Below are positions 1 through 7,432 of a stretch of DNA of 38,472 bases, in pieces. The notes beneath the pieces were generated by a model, which saw only the letters and a program-made list of their open reading frames with translations, ran no database searches and was not told where the DNA came from. Source of the stretch: Bacteroidota bacterium (GTDB taxonomy: Bacteria; Bacteroidota; Bacteroidia; B-17B0; Aurantibacillaceae). The stretch spans positions 1-38,472 of the forward strand of contig JAJONO010000045.1 of assembly GCA_021323535.1 (NCBI GenBank), read 5' to 3'. Each line of letters opens with the position of its first letter. The stretch's first letter is position 1. The translations under genes were made by a program, and so were the position numbers.

Positions 1-52
1 ACATTTACTGCTCATTCCCAAAGAACTGACGACTCAGAATCATATTCGTTTT

Positions 53-787
53 GTGTTAAGCATTATTCTGATGCTTTGTATTTCCATCCCGGTTTTTTCT
101 CAGGAAAAAAAGGAAGGTGAGAAGAAAAAAAAGGAGAAGAAGAAGCAACAAACCCAAAAGTACGACGACGATGATTTTGATATGAAGAATTACAAACTCG
201 AGCCAAGTGATCGTTTGATACTTGAATTAAATCACACCACCTGGACGGGCCTGAAGGCCCCGATTAAATCGGTTCTGCCAAGCGTTGGAATGAACATTGC
301 CGTGATGTTTGATAAACCCATTGGTTATTCAAACTTTACTTTTGGTTACGGAATAGGATTCTTCAGTCATAATTTCCATAGCAACGCGGATTTTGTTTAC
401 ATGCGCGACAGCCTCACCAATTCTTTTACAACAAAACTCGAACCGTTCAATCGTCCGTTTTCACTTAACCGTTACGCAGAAAAAATTCTGGAGATTCCGA
501 TCGAGATCCGTTTCAAAACAAAGACCGACAGGCAATTCAAAATTCATGTTGGCGGAAAGATCGGGTACGTTGTAAATAATTTCCGTTCTATTCGGGATAA
601 CGACGGTAAAGTGAGGGTTTACGATATCAAGAATATTAATCCGTTTCGTTACGGAGTTAATTGCAGGATCGCCTTCCAGCAATTTGCCATTACTGCCAGC
701 TATTATTTCAGCGAGGTTTTCGTAAAAGATAAAGGACCAGCCAACTATTATCCTTATGCTTTCGGTATCGCTATAATGCCATATTAA
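53..787 (+). CDS. Outer-membrane beta-barrel protein, PorT-like (5' end uncertain)
   Basis: A 244-residue exported protein. A hydrophobic segment ending VFSQ at about residue 17 looks like a signal peptide cut before or at Gln. It is followed by a Lys/Glu-rich stretch, a run of Asp (about residues 39-42) and then alternating amphipathic strands typical of the Bacteroidota outer-membrane beta-barrel domain (PF13568-like), with an aromatic C-terminal residue. Size and layout resemble PorT, a T9SS assembly protein, but no diagnostic motif proves this. The only start visible is GTG at 53. The frame is open to the first base of the window and has no ATG there, so the true start may lie upstream and the gene may be 5'-partial. 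The next gene begins 4 bases after its stop. Confidence 0.6.
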   Translation: MLSIILMLCISIPVFSQEKKEGEKKKKEKKKQQTQKYDDDDFDMKNYKLEPSDRLILELNHTTWTGLKAPIKSVLPSVGMNIAVMFDKPIGYSNFTFGYGIGFFSHNFHSNADFVYMRDSLTNSFTTKLEPFNRPFSLNRYAEKILEIPIEIRFKTKTDRQFKIHVGGKIGYVVNNFRSIRDNDGKVRVYDIKNINPFRYGVNCRIAFQQFAITASYYFSEVFVKDKGPANYYPYAFGIAIMPY

Positions 788-791
788 AATC

Positions 792-1371
792 ATGTTAAGC
801 GGGGTTGATATTAAAAGTGAGCTTTCGAAACTAAGATCAAAAACAAGAAAGGAAGAGGACCAGGTTCTCCGTGAGGTAGACAGGATCCTGCATGAAAGCA
901 CATTCAATAAAAAAAATGTCCTTGATAATCTGAAACATTATAGCCAGACCTTTGAACTGGTTAACGAAGACGAAGTAATTGAAAGGATTTAAGTTACTTG
1001 GAACAACAAAATTTTTCAGGGAGAAAGAAAATAAAGAATGCGCCTTATTGTTTGCTCCAACTAATTTAGGAAACTATTACCTCATGCATAAATGGGGAAA
1101 GGAATTGAAATGGTACAGAGCCATTACAAGCTGGCCACTGAAAAACTTTGAGACGCTTTTCCTTACTGTGATCATGGTAACGGCTATTATTACCTTGTGT
1201 ATTCCAAATTATCATCTTGTTCTCGCCCGCGAAATTGATTACTGGTCGACCTACCGCATTGGAATTTTCTTTCACATCCTCATATTCAATATGGGAGCCA
1301 CGGCGTATTATACTTTTGCTTTCGGGAAGAATTTAAGTGTGAGTTTGTGGAATAATAACAGGGACTTTTAG
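792..1371 (+). pseudogene. Membrane protein gene split by a frameshift or internal deletion
   Basis: Two reading frames overlap here. Frame A (792-992, 66 residues) is a charged helical N-terminal piece ending NEDEVIERI. Frame B (from about 979 to 1371, roughly 130 residues) carries the motifs LLFAPTNLGNYYL and HKWGKELKWYR and two hydrophobic segments (about residues 55-75 and 90-113 of that frame). Frame B has no ATG near its beginning, only TTG at 979, and its start lies inside the end of frame A. From memory, related Bacteroidota proteins are single chains of about 190-240 residues in which roughly 50 residues separate the two parts, so the gene probably suffered an out-of-frame deletion near 975-990. 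A sequencing or assembly error, or two genuine overlapping genes, cannot be excluded. Confidence 0.5.
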
Positions 1372-1373
1372 GG

Positions 1374-1546
1374 GTTCTCGCAGACGAACGCAGAAGATTG
1401 CGCGGAAGACGCAGAAGAAACTACTTGAGTTAATATTGCGTTTAAAAAAGAATTTAAATGCCAGATTTCTTCTTCGCACGTCAGCGAATCCTTCTGCGAG
1501 AAACAATTCTCTGCCACTCTGCTTCCTCAGCGTTTTCTGCGAGAAC
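1374..1546. repeat. Dispersed palindromic repeat, TTCTCGCAGA family, copy 1
   Basis: The ends are perfect 11-bp inverted repeats, GTTCTCGCAGA (1374-1384) and TCTGCGAGAAC (1536-1546). Inside are further imperfect inverted CGCAGAAG / CTTCTGCG words. The element fills the whole gap between two convergent genes: it begins 2 bases after one stop codon (1369-1371), and its last base is the first base of the opposite stop codon (1546-1548). A second copy with the same ends lies at 8625-8725. Confidence 0.65.
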
Positions 1547-1875
1547 TACGAGAGCCCGTCTCCCATTATCTTCACCTTAATATCATTCATCTGTTCAGAT
1601 AATTTAAGCTGGCATGAGAGCCGTGAAGTAGGAGTAATGTTTGGAAGTGTATCAAGCATGGCGTATTCATCATCGGTAATTTCCGGAAGAGAATCGAAGC
1701 CATTGGTCACCTCAACGTGACAGGTTGCGCAAAGAGCCATTCCGCCACAGGTGGCCATGATATCGTATTCGTTTCCTTTTAAAAATTCCATGAGAGAAAG
1801 TCCCATGTCGGTTGGCGCTTCTAACTTAGTTACAGAACCGTCGTGGTTTTCGATTTGGATGGTGATGTCTGGCAT
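1546..1875 (-). CDS. 2Fe-2S ferredoxin (adrenodoxin type)
   Basis: A 109-residue soluble electron carrier. Four cysteines in the adrenodoxin pattern, C43-X5-C49-X2-C52 and C88, are set in ATCGGMALCATCH and RLSCQL and would bind one 2Fe-2S cluster. Length matches the family. Redox partners are not encoded next to it: upstream on the same strand are a small unknown gene and methylmalonyl-CoA epimerase. The ATG at 1875 gives MPDITIQIENHDG, a normal beta-strand start for this fold. The stop codon shares its first base with the end of a dispersed palindrome, which may supply a transcription end for this gene and its convergent neighbour. Confidence 0.9.
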   Translation of the reverse strand: MPDITIQIENHDGSVTKLEAPTDMGLSLMEFLKGNEYDIMATCGGMALCATCHVEVTNGFDSLPEITDDEYAMLDTLPNITPTSRLSCQLKLSEQMNDIKVKIMGDGLS

Positions 1876-1940
1876 AGTTGCTGTGGTGATTTTAATAAAT
1901 GTGATTATTTTATAAGTGATAAATTAAACGGAATTTTGTT

Positions 1941-2201
1941 TTAATACTTCCAGATATTAGACCTTATATATTGAATTAATCCTGCAATATCCTCGTCTTC
2001 AAAAGTAACTCCAAGTGGATTAGTAAGTTTTTCTATTACCAGATGTTCTGCCTTTTCGACAATTAATACCACAAACAAGTCATTTTTTATTGGATAGTTC
2101 CAAATCCATCTTTTTTTACCATCCCGCATTTCTTTTTTCAAATGTATAAAGCCAGTAAAACCAATGTCATGTAGTTGCTTATCTATTTCTTGCCTTGTCA
2201 T
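1941..2201 (-). CDS. Hypothetical protein, 86 residues
   Basis: A small soluble protein without a signal peptide or membrane segment, starting MTRQEIDKQLHDIGF. An in-frame extension to 2267 exists, but it overlaps the end of the epimerase gene and begins with unlikely sequence, so the ATG at 2201 is preferred; it leaves 28 bases after the mce stop. The predicted pattern is a short helix, then strands (KKRWIWNYPI, LFVVLIVEKAE), then a helix. I do not recognise a family. It probably shares a transcript with mce. Confidence 0.55.
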   Translation of the reverse strand: MTRQEIDKQLHDIGFTGFIHLKKEMRDGKKRWIWNYPIKNDLFVVLIVEKAEHLVIEKLTNPLGVTFEDEDIAGLIQYIRSNIWKY

Positions 2202-2229
2202 ATTAATAGAGTAATAAAAAGTATCTGAC

Positions 2230-2634
2230 TTACCTCTTCTCCTCACACAATTCAACCAGCACCCCATTCGTGCTTTTCGGATGCAAAAAACAAATGCGTT
2301 TATTATCAGCGCCGTCTTTCGGTTGAGCGTGAATTAATTCAAAGCCTTCCGTTTTAAGACGCTCCATTTCCTGTTCAATGTTATCCACCGCATAAGCGAT
2401 GTGGTGAATACCTTCACCTTTTTTCTCAATGAATTTGGCAATAGAACTGGCTTCATTGGTGGCTTCCAGCAATTCTATTTTGGTTTCGCCAAGCATAAAA
2501 AAAGAAGTACTTACGCCTTCGCTTTCCACAGCTTCGATTTTGTAATGTTCTTTGCCGAATAATTTTTTAAATAATTCGTTGCTGCTGTTTAAATTCTTTA
2601 CAGCTATGCCTATGTGTTCAATTTTTGTGATCAT
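2230..2634 (-). CDS. mce: Methylmalonyl-CoA epimerase
   Basis: Interconverts (R)- and (S)-methylmalonyl-CoA between methylmalonyl-CoA mutase and propionyl-CoA chemistry in the cytoplasm. The 134-residue chain is a vicinal-oxygen-chelate fold: beta-alpha-beta modules start at IEHIGIAV and GIHHIAYAV, and candidate metal ligands are H7, E54, H77 or H78, and E128 (LVELCEE). The reading frame runs upstream to 2691, but those 19 residues are translated from a dispersed palindrome (2671-2719), so I place the start at the ATG at 2634, giving MITKIEHIGI and the usual family length. No mutase or carboxylase subunit is in the window. Confidence 0.92.
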   Translation of the reverse strand: MITKIEHIGIAVKNLNSSNELFKKLFGKEHYKIEAVESEGVSTSFFMLGETKIELLEATNEASSIAKFIEKKGEGIHHIAYAVDNIEQEMERLKTEGFELIHAQPKDGADNKRICFLHPKSTNGVLVELCEEKR

Positions 2635-2670
2635 ACTGTTTGTTTGTCGTGTGACATCGAGTCCGTAACC

Positions 2671-2719
2671 CTGAGCGCAGTCGAAGGGCAAAAGCGAACG
2701 TCGCTTCGACTGCGCTCAG
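2671..2719. repeat. Dispersed palindrome, CTGAGCGCAGTCGAAG family
   Basis: A perfect 16-bp inverted repeat: CTGAGCGCAGTCGAAG (2671-2686) and its complement (2704-2719), with a 17-base loop. GTGACA words lie just outside both arms (2651-2656 and 2721-2726). It lies between mce and the J-domain gene, both on the minus strand. RNA from either strand would form a strong GC-rich hairpin, but no T-run follows directly, so it is not a standard intrinsic terminator. Confidence 0.8.
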
Positions 2720-2729
2720 CGTGACATGT

Positions 2730-3647
2730 TCAATGATTACCTGATTTATTAAAAAACTCTTCTCCAGTTATTTCTTTAAACTCTGTATCTTTTCCTGTGA
2801 TCGTTAAGGCGTTAACTGCGCTCATTCCCAAAGGTGAAATGCTTTCATAGAAACGTAAATTCTCCGAAAACGCCCCTTTCACTTTTGAGTCGTATACTTT
2901 TTTATTTTCATCCCAGTTTTTTCCTGAAGAGTATTTTATGTAAAGCGAATCATTTGGCAATTGTGGTATTTCAGCCGAATATCCTTCCTTAATAAAACAA
3001 CAACGGACTAAATCACTTCCCGAAAACAAGCATAGAATTAAATCCTGATTAGATTGGTTTGAAACATTCAGACTGAGTTCATCTTTTTCAAAAAACTGTT
3101 CCCCTCCAAACCATTCTGAATACGGAGAATCGCCCATTTTTAAATCTTTCTTTACCGACGTTGTCGACACATCTGGCGAGCCAAGATGATTACCATGTGA
3201 AGGCGTCGCAAAATTGATCACCAGTAAAAACAAAAGAACAGCCAATGGAGTTGCGTACAAAATATATTTATACTCATTGTAATTTTTTTTCAGATTGGCA
3301 TGTTCTGCTTTTGCCCTATTAACTTTCTCATATTTCTTAATGTGCTCATTGTAGTACTGCCTGCGTTTCATCTCTTTCTCTTCGAAGCTCCAGTTTTTTG
3401 TTTTGGAACCGGTGGAATGAGTGGTAGAAGCGTTCTGATGATATTTGAGTTTAAGATCGTAAGAATATTTACTGGTGGGGTGTATGAGTGTTTCGTAAGC
3501 GAGAAGAATTTTTTTGAACTGGTCCTGACCAGAAGGATTTTTATCAGGATGGTATAGTTTCGCAAGACTCCTGAATGCGGTTTTAATTTCGCTGGTACTG
3601 GCGCTTTGTTTAACTCCTAATATGTCGTAATAATTGGTCAAGAGCAA
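2730..3647 (-). CDS. Membrane-anchored J-domain (DnaJ-like) protein
   Basis: An N-terminal J-domain (about residues 4-68: NYYDILGV, then the HPD motif at 33-35, then DQFKKILLAYETL) would stimulate a DnaK-type chaperone. A charged linker leads to one membrane helix at about 128-147, followed by a domain of about 155 residues that I do not recognise, with three cysteines near its start. It lacks the G/F and zinc-finger regions of DnaJ itself, so it is a type III J-protein. No ATG precedes the J-domain. The frame starts with TTG directly after the TAA of the aldehyde dehydrogenase gene, in the same frame; a second TTG at 3641 would give the more standard (M)TNYYDILGV. Coupled translation with the upstream gene is likely. 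Confidence 0.8.
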   Translation of the reverse strand: MLLTNYYDILGVKQSASTSEIKTAFRSLAKLYHPDKNPSGQDQFKKILLAYETLIHPTSKYSYDLKLKYHQNASTTHSTGSKTKNWSFEEKEMKRRQYYNEHIKKYEKVNRAKAEHANLKKNYNEYKYILYATPLAVLLFLLVINFATPSHGNHLGSPDVSTTSVKKDLKMGDSPYSEWFGGEQFFEKDELSLNVSNQSNQDLILCLFSGSDLVRCCFIKEGYSAEIPQLPNDSLYIKYSSGKNWDENKKVYDSKVKGAFSENLRFYESISPLGMSAVNALTITGKDTEFKEITGEEFFNKSGNH

Positions 3648-5090
3648 TTATAATTTAACGCAAACGTTCTTCGGCTCTGTGAAAAAGTCAAGTGCTTCAA
3701 AACCTCCTTCTCTTCCAACGCCGCTGGCCTTAACCCCTCCGAAAGGAGTTCTTAAGTCGCGTAACAGCCAACAGTTGATCCACACGATTCCTGCATGAAT
3801 ATTATTGGCAATTCTGTGCGCTTTGGTAAGATCTTGTGTCCATACAACGCTTGCCAGTCCGTAAATGGTTGAGTTCGCCATTTTCAAAGCTTCTTCTTCA
3901 GTGTCAAAAGGAGTGATGGTAACTACAGGGCCAAAAATTTCTTCCTGGTTAGTACGGCAATCGTAATTTAATCCTTCAATGATAGTTGGCTCTATGTAAT
4001 AACCCTCGCTGAATTCACCGCTCATTTTAATTGGATTTCCACCACAAAGGATTTTTCCGCCTTCTTGCTTGGCGAGTTCAATGTAACTTAATATTTTTTC
4101 CTGGTGTGGTTTCGAAACAACAGCTCCCACTTTTGTTTTTTCATCGCGCGGGTCTCCTACAACCAATGCTTTTGTTTTAGCAATGAAGTCGGTTTTAAAT
4201 TTGTCGTAAATCTTTCTCTCTACAAAAATGCGTGAACCACAAAGACAAATTTGTCCCTGATTGGCAAAAGAAGAAAGCATGGTTGTCGACAACATTTTTT
4301 CATAATCACAATCCGCGAAAATAAGATTCGGATTTTTTCCTCCGAGCTCCAATGATAATTTCTTGAACATTGGGGCGGCAATAGAAGCAATGTGTTTTCC
4401 TGTTGTTGTTCCTCCTGTAAAAGAGATGAGGGGAATATCTTTATGGCTCACAATGGCGTTGCCTACTTTACCTCCAAGACCATGAACAATGTTTAACACG
4501 CCCGCAGGTAATCCTGCTTCAACACAAAGTTCAGAGAGTAAATACGCTGTCATGGGTGTGACTTCGCTTGGCTTTGCCACAACTGTACATCCTGCTGCTA
4601 AAGCCGGTGCTATCTTCCAGCTGAAAAGATATAAAGGCAGGTTCCAGGGCGAAATACAACCCGCGACGCCAACAGGCTGACGAAGTGTATAATTGATCGC
4701 AGAGTCTTCCATGGAGTGCGCATGAGAAGCGTAATGAAGAATTCCTGTTCCATAAAAATGAAAGTTGGCTGCCGCTCTTGGGATGTCCACTGTTTTGGCG
4801 AGTTTCAGAGGTTTCCCATTATCGATACTTTCAGCCAATGCCAGTTTATCAAGATTTTTCTCAATGAGAGCGGCAATTTTCAGAAGATATTGTGAACGTT
4901 TATCCTTAGGAAGAATGCTCCATTCCTTAAACGCGTTTTTAGCAGCGGCATAAGCAAGTTCTACGTCTTTTTCGTCACTGTCTGGAATATAAGAATAAAC
5001 CTTACCGGTAGAAGGATCGTAATTATCTAAATACGTTTTTGAAACAGGCTCAATTAACTGCCCGTTTATATAATTTTTAATGTGTTGCAT
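3648..5090 (-). CDS. NAD-dependent aldehyde dehydrogenase, 2-(amino/hydroxy)muconic semialdehyde type
   Basis: A 480-residue member of the aldehyde dehydrogenase superfamily. Visible are the oxyanion Asn in PWN (N150), the general-base Glu in LELGGK (E248), the catalytic Cys in NQGQIC (C282) and the Rossmann signature SFTGGTTTGK. The C-terminal VWINCWLLRDLRTPFGGVKASGVGREGG stretch is characteristic of 2-hydroxymuconic or 2-aminomuconic semialdehyde dehydrogenases. A role in the kynurenine branch of tryptophan breakdown, known in several Bacteroidota, is a reasonable inference, but no other gene of that pathway is here. The ATG at 5090 gives a standard N-terminus. Confidence 0.88.
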   Translation of the reverse strand: MQHIKNYINGQLIEPVSKTYLDNYDPSTGKVYSYIPDSDEKDVELAYAAAKNAFKEWSILPKDKRSQYLLKIAALIEKNLDKLALAESIDNGKPLKLAKTVDIPRAAANFHFYGTGILHYASHAHSMEDSAINYTLRQPVGVAGCISPWNLPLYLFSWKIAPALAAGCTVVAKPSEVTPMTAYLLSELCVEAGLPAGVLNIVHGLGGKVGNAIVSHKDIPLISFTGGTTTGKHIASIAAPMFKKLSLELGGKNPNLIFADCDYEKMLSTTMLSSFANQGQICLCGSRIFVERKIYDKFKTDFIAKTKALVVGDPRDEKTKVGAVVSKPHQEKILSYIELAKQEGGKILCGGNPIKMSGEFSEGYYIEPTIIEGLNYDCRTNQEEIFGPVVTITPFDTEEEALKMANSTIYGLASVVWTQDLTKAHRIANNIHAGIVWINCWLLRDLRTPFGGVKASGVGREGGFEALDFFTEPKNVCVKL

Positions 5091-5155
5091 AGGATCTTTA
5101 AGAGAGCTTAAAGATACGAAATGTAGGAATATAGCAGAGCAATTGCATTAAATAA

Positions 5156-5230
5156 AGCCACAGATTTCGCAGATTTTCACAGATTAAGGATGAAAGATAT
5201 AATCTGCGGAGTCTATGTGAATCTGCGGCT
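5156..5230. repeat. Dispersed palindrome, AGCCRCAGATT family
   Basis: The ends AGCCACAGATT (5156-5166) and AATCTGCGGCT (5220-5230) are inverted with one mismatch. Inside, further CAGATT / AATCTG words alternate in opposite orientation. The element lies between the aldehyde dehydrogenase gene and the stop of the upstream unknown gene. It resembles the short agccRcagatt...aatctg elements that I recall as scattered in many environmental genomes. Confidence 0.6.
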
Positions 5231-5239
5231 CAAAAAGAT

Positions 5240-5623
5240 CTATACCTTGCAATAATACTGTCCCTCCTTATAAATGGTAATCCCTTTAAATGGCCCTTCG
5301 CCAAAAGAGAAGAATCCGATCTCTGGAATAGAAGCGTCGCTTATTTTCCGGAGAATTTCCTGGGAGTAACGGTTTATATTTCCGAGCTCTGTAATTATTC
5401 TTTCCGCGGTTTCACTGTGAATTATACCAAGTTCGAGAAATGAAATTTTTTCTTTTATCTCGAATGAAAAATTTATTTTTTTGTCTGGGGCGCATTGGTG
5501 TTTCACTCCAAACAAAAAAGAGTTAATGGAATAATTGAGGAAAGGAACTTTCGCAATCACTTCCTTCATGTCGGCGGCAAGCATTCGTCGTGATAATTTA
5601 TTCAGCACGTTTTCGTTTTCCAT
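5240..5623 (-). CDS. Hypothetical protein, 127 residues
   Basis: A soluble protein of unknown function with no signal peptide or membrane helix. It begins MENENVLNKLSRRMLAADMKEVI. A central helical segment (FLELGIIHSETAERIITELGNINRYSQEILRK, shown only as position, about residues 62-93) is followed by a short glycine-rich strand region ending YCKV. It starts 5 bases after the stop of the phosphatidyltransferase gene, so the two are almost certainly cotranscribed. Confidence 0.65.
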   Translation of the reverse strand: MENENVLNKLSRRMLAADMKEVIAKVPFLNYSINSFLFGVKHQCAPDKKINFSFEIKEKISFLELGIIHSETAERIITELGNINRYSQEILRKISDASIPEIGFFSFGEGPFKGITIYKEGQYYCKV

Positions 5624-5628
5624 AGTGA

Positions 5629-6204
5629 TTATTTATTAAGTGATAAGATTGATTTTACATCTACTCTCGCTGTTTTTAATTTTAAGAGAATGAGGAACGC
5701 TTCGGTTTGCGCAATGAGACCCCACCCGAACATGATCCCGAAAATAATATCAGCGTTGTTGCCCCACAACAGTACCAGAACAGTAATTGTAAGAAGAATG
5801 GCCCAGGCCTTAGCTGCGTAAGTATGAAGCGCGATAGAAGTATTGAATTTAAAGAACCCGAATAGTTGTACACTCACTTCAAGTCCGAGTAAAATAAACA
5901 ACGGAAGAGCATGTGTTCTCATGAATTCTGTTTTCATTACAATAAGAAGATACAATAACGAGAACCAGAAAATAGTATCCACCTTACTATCGAGTTGTCG
6001 GAGTTCGGGAGTGGCCACATTCAATCTTCTCGCTATAATACCATCGAAAATATCTGAAAGAATTGCGGTAATAAGTATGAGGCCAATTAGTAAAGGTTGC
6101 TGCATAGGTTTATAAATCGACCCGAAAACGTAAAATAGCGCCATAACGAGCCTGCTATAAGTAAGCGCGTGCGGCAATCGGAGCATTAATTGTTTTGTGT
6201 TCAT
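5629..6204 (-). CDS. CDP-alcohol phosphatidyltransferase family protein
   Basis: An integral membrane enzyme of about 191 residues with roughly five or six hydrophobic segments. It carries the family's metal and CDP-binding signature at residues 51-76: D51, D54-G55, A58-R59, D72 and D76 in the D-X2-DG-X2-AR-X8-G-X3-D-X3-D pattern. The glycine of that pattern is Leu here (L68), while all four Asp are kept. The family moves a phosphatidyl or phospho-alcohol group from CDP to an alcohol; which alcohol is used cannot be read from the sequence. A perfect -7 box (TAATTTTG) lies 20 bases upstream of the ATG. Confidence 0.82.
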   Translation of the reverse strand: MNTKQLMLRLPHALTYSRLVMALFYVFGSIYKPMQQPLLIGLILITAILSDIFDGIIARRLNVATPELRQLDSKVDTIFWFSLLYLLIVMKTEFMRTHALPLFILLGLEVSVQLFGFFKFNTSIALHTYAAKAWAILLTITVLVLLWGNNADIIFGIMFGWGLIAQTEAFLILLKLKTARVDVKSILSLNK

Positions 6205-6223
6205 ATTCTTTAGTTTTATAAAC

Positions 6224-6231
6224 CAAAATTA
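6224..6231 (-). promoter_or_regulatory. -7 box for the phosphatidyltransferase gene pair
   Basis: On the minus strand this reads TAATTTTG, a perfect match to the Bacteroidota -7 consensus TAnnTTTG, 20 bases upstream of the ATG at 6204. No convincing -33 TTG was seen at the expected distance. Confidence 0.45.
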
Positions 6232-6388
6232 CATAACCGGAACACCCTGTCCTTACGGCTTTATGCGGTGTTTAAAGCGGTTTAACGGATTTACGCAGTT
6301 AAAATGTTAAGGTTTTTTAAAGGCACGGCCCCATTTGCGGTTTTCATAAATTGCAAAATCTGAATTTGCTTTTTTTACAAAAATCTCT

Positions 6389-6396
6389 ATCTTTAT
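6389..6396 (+). promoter_or_regulatory. Candidate -7 box for the HTH regulator gene
   Basis: TATCTTTA is one base from TAnnTTTG, and a TTTG-type word lies about 20 bases upstream (6366-6369 region). An A/T-rich leader of about 15-20 bases would precede the ATG at 6416. This divergent 211-base gap also holds the -7 box of the oppositely oriented gene pair. Confidence 0.4.
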
Positions 6397-6415
6397 AAAC
6401 ACTTTTTATTAAAAT

Positions 6416-7432
6416 ATGCAGGCAAAAAAAGAAAAGAAACCGGCTAAAACCAACCTGAAGATCCAGGATCATTTTATAGCCAAGTTGAAAGAGGTCCTCC
6501 CCCAGGGCATTGGTCTTGCAGAGGAAATTTCGGATGTACTGGAAGTAAGCATCGATAGCGCTTACCGCAGAATAAGAGGAGAAACTGAACTTACCATTGA
6601 AGAAATTTACAAGATGACTAAAAAGTATGCCATCAGTGTAGATGAAGTGTTCAGTAATCAGAGCGGTACCGTTACGTTCGCCTATACAAAACTCACCGAT
6701 AGCGCAAATAATTTTGAAGAGTATCTGACCAGGATCGTAAATCACCTCAAATCCATCAACAAGTTTGAATCAAAAAAGATTTATTACGTTGCGGAAGAAA
6801 TTCCTATTTTTTATTCTTTCTTTTCGAAAAAACTTACCGAGTTTAAATTGTTTTACTGGCAACGAAGCGTACTTAACATTTCAGATTACCAGCAACAAAA
6901 GTTTGAGTTCGGATTAATTTCACAGAACCTTATCGATATCGCGCATCAGGCTTACAAGGAATACCTGAGTATTCCGAGTGTGGAAATATGGACCATTGAA
7001 ACTGTATATACCGGGTTAAGACAAATAAAATTTTATTTCGACAGTGGAATTGTACCACAAAAAGAAGCGCTTGAATTGCTGGACGAATACAGGAAAATGA
7101 TTGATATGGTTCAGAACAACGCGCAGAACGGTCGTAAAAACATCAGCGATAAAGCTGAAACGTTTCACATGTACAGCAGCGAAGTAGTACTTGGCACCAA
7201 TTGTATTTATGTGACGATGGGCGATTCAAAATATTCATACATCTCATTCAATACTATGAATTCACTCACTACCAATAATCCAGAGTTTTGCGAAGAAACG
7301 GAACATTGGGTAAGGAATCTTGAGAAGAAAAGTATTCTCATAAGCGGTGTGGCCGAAAAACAACGTTACCAATTTTTTAGCAGTATGATTAAAAAAGTGG
7401 ATGATTACATCGAAAAAGTTAAGAACGCGTAA
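6416..7432 (+). CDS. HTH-domain transcriptional regulator (BetR-like Bacteroidota family)
   Basis: A 338-residue cytoplasmic protein. Residues about 30-75 form a helix-turn-helix (GIGLAEEISDVLEVS, then SAYRRIRGETELTIEEIYKM, then VDEVF), close to the N-terminal DNA-binding module of many Bacteroidota regulators. The remaining 260 residues are mostly helical, without a recognisable ligand domain. The basic leader KKEKKPAK precedes the HTH. The start is the ATG at 6416. Its TAA is followed without a gap by the TTG start of the FAD oxidoreductase gene, so both are translated from one message. The regulated genes are unknown; the divergent neighbour is one candidate. Confidence 0.75.
   Translation: MQAKKEKKPAKTNLKIQDHFIAKLKEVLPQGIGLAEEISDVLEVSIDSAYRRIRGETELTIEEIYKMTKKYAISVDEVFSNQSGTVTFAYTKLTDSANNFEEYLTRIVNHLKSINKFESKKIYYVAEEIPIFYSFFSKKLTEFKLFYWQRSVLNISDYQQQKFEFGLISQNLIDIAHQAYKEYLSIPSVEIWTIETVYTGLRQIKFYFDSGIVPQKEALELLDEYRKMIDMVQNNAQNGRKNISDKAETFHMYSSEVVLGTNCIYVTMGDSKYSYISFNTMNSLTTNNPEFCEETEHWVRNLEKKSILISGVAEKQRYQFFSSMIKKVDDYIEKVKNA

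Noticed and set aside
2635-2691. N-terminal extension of the epimerase
   Set aside because: It is translated from a dispersed palindrome and precedes the normal start of the family.
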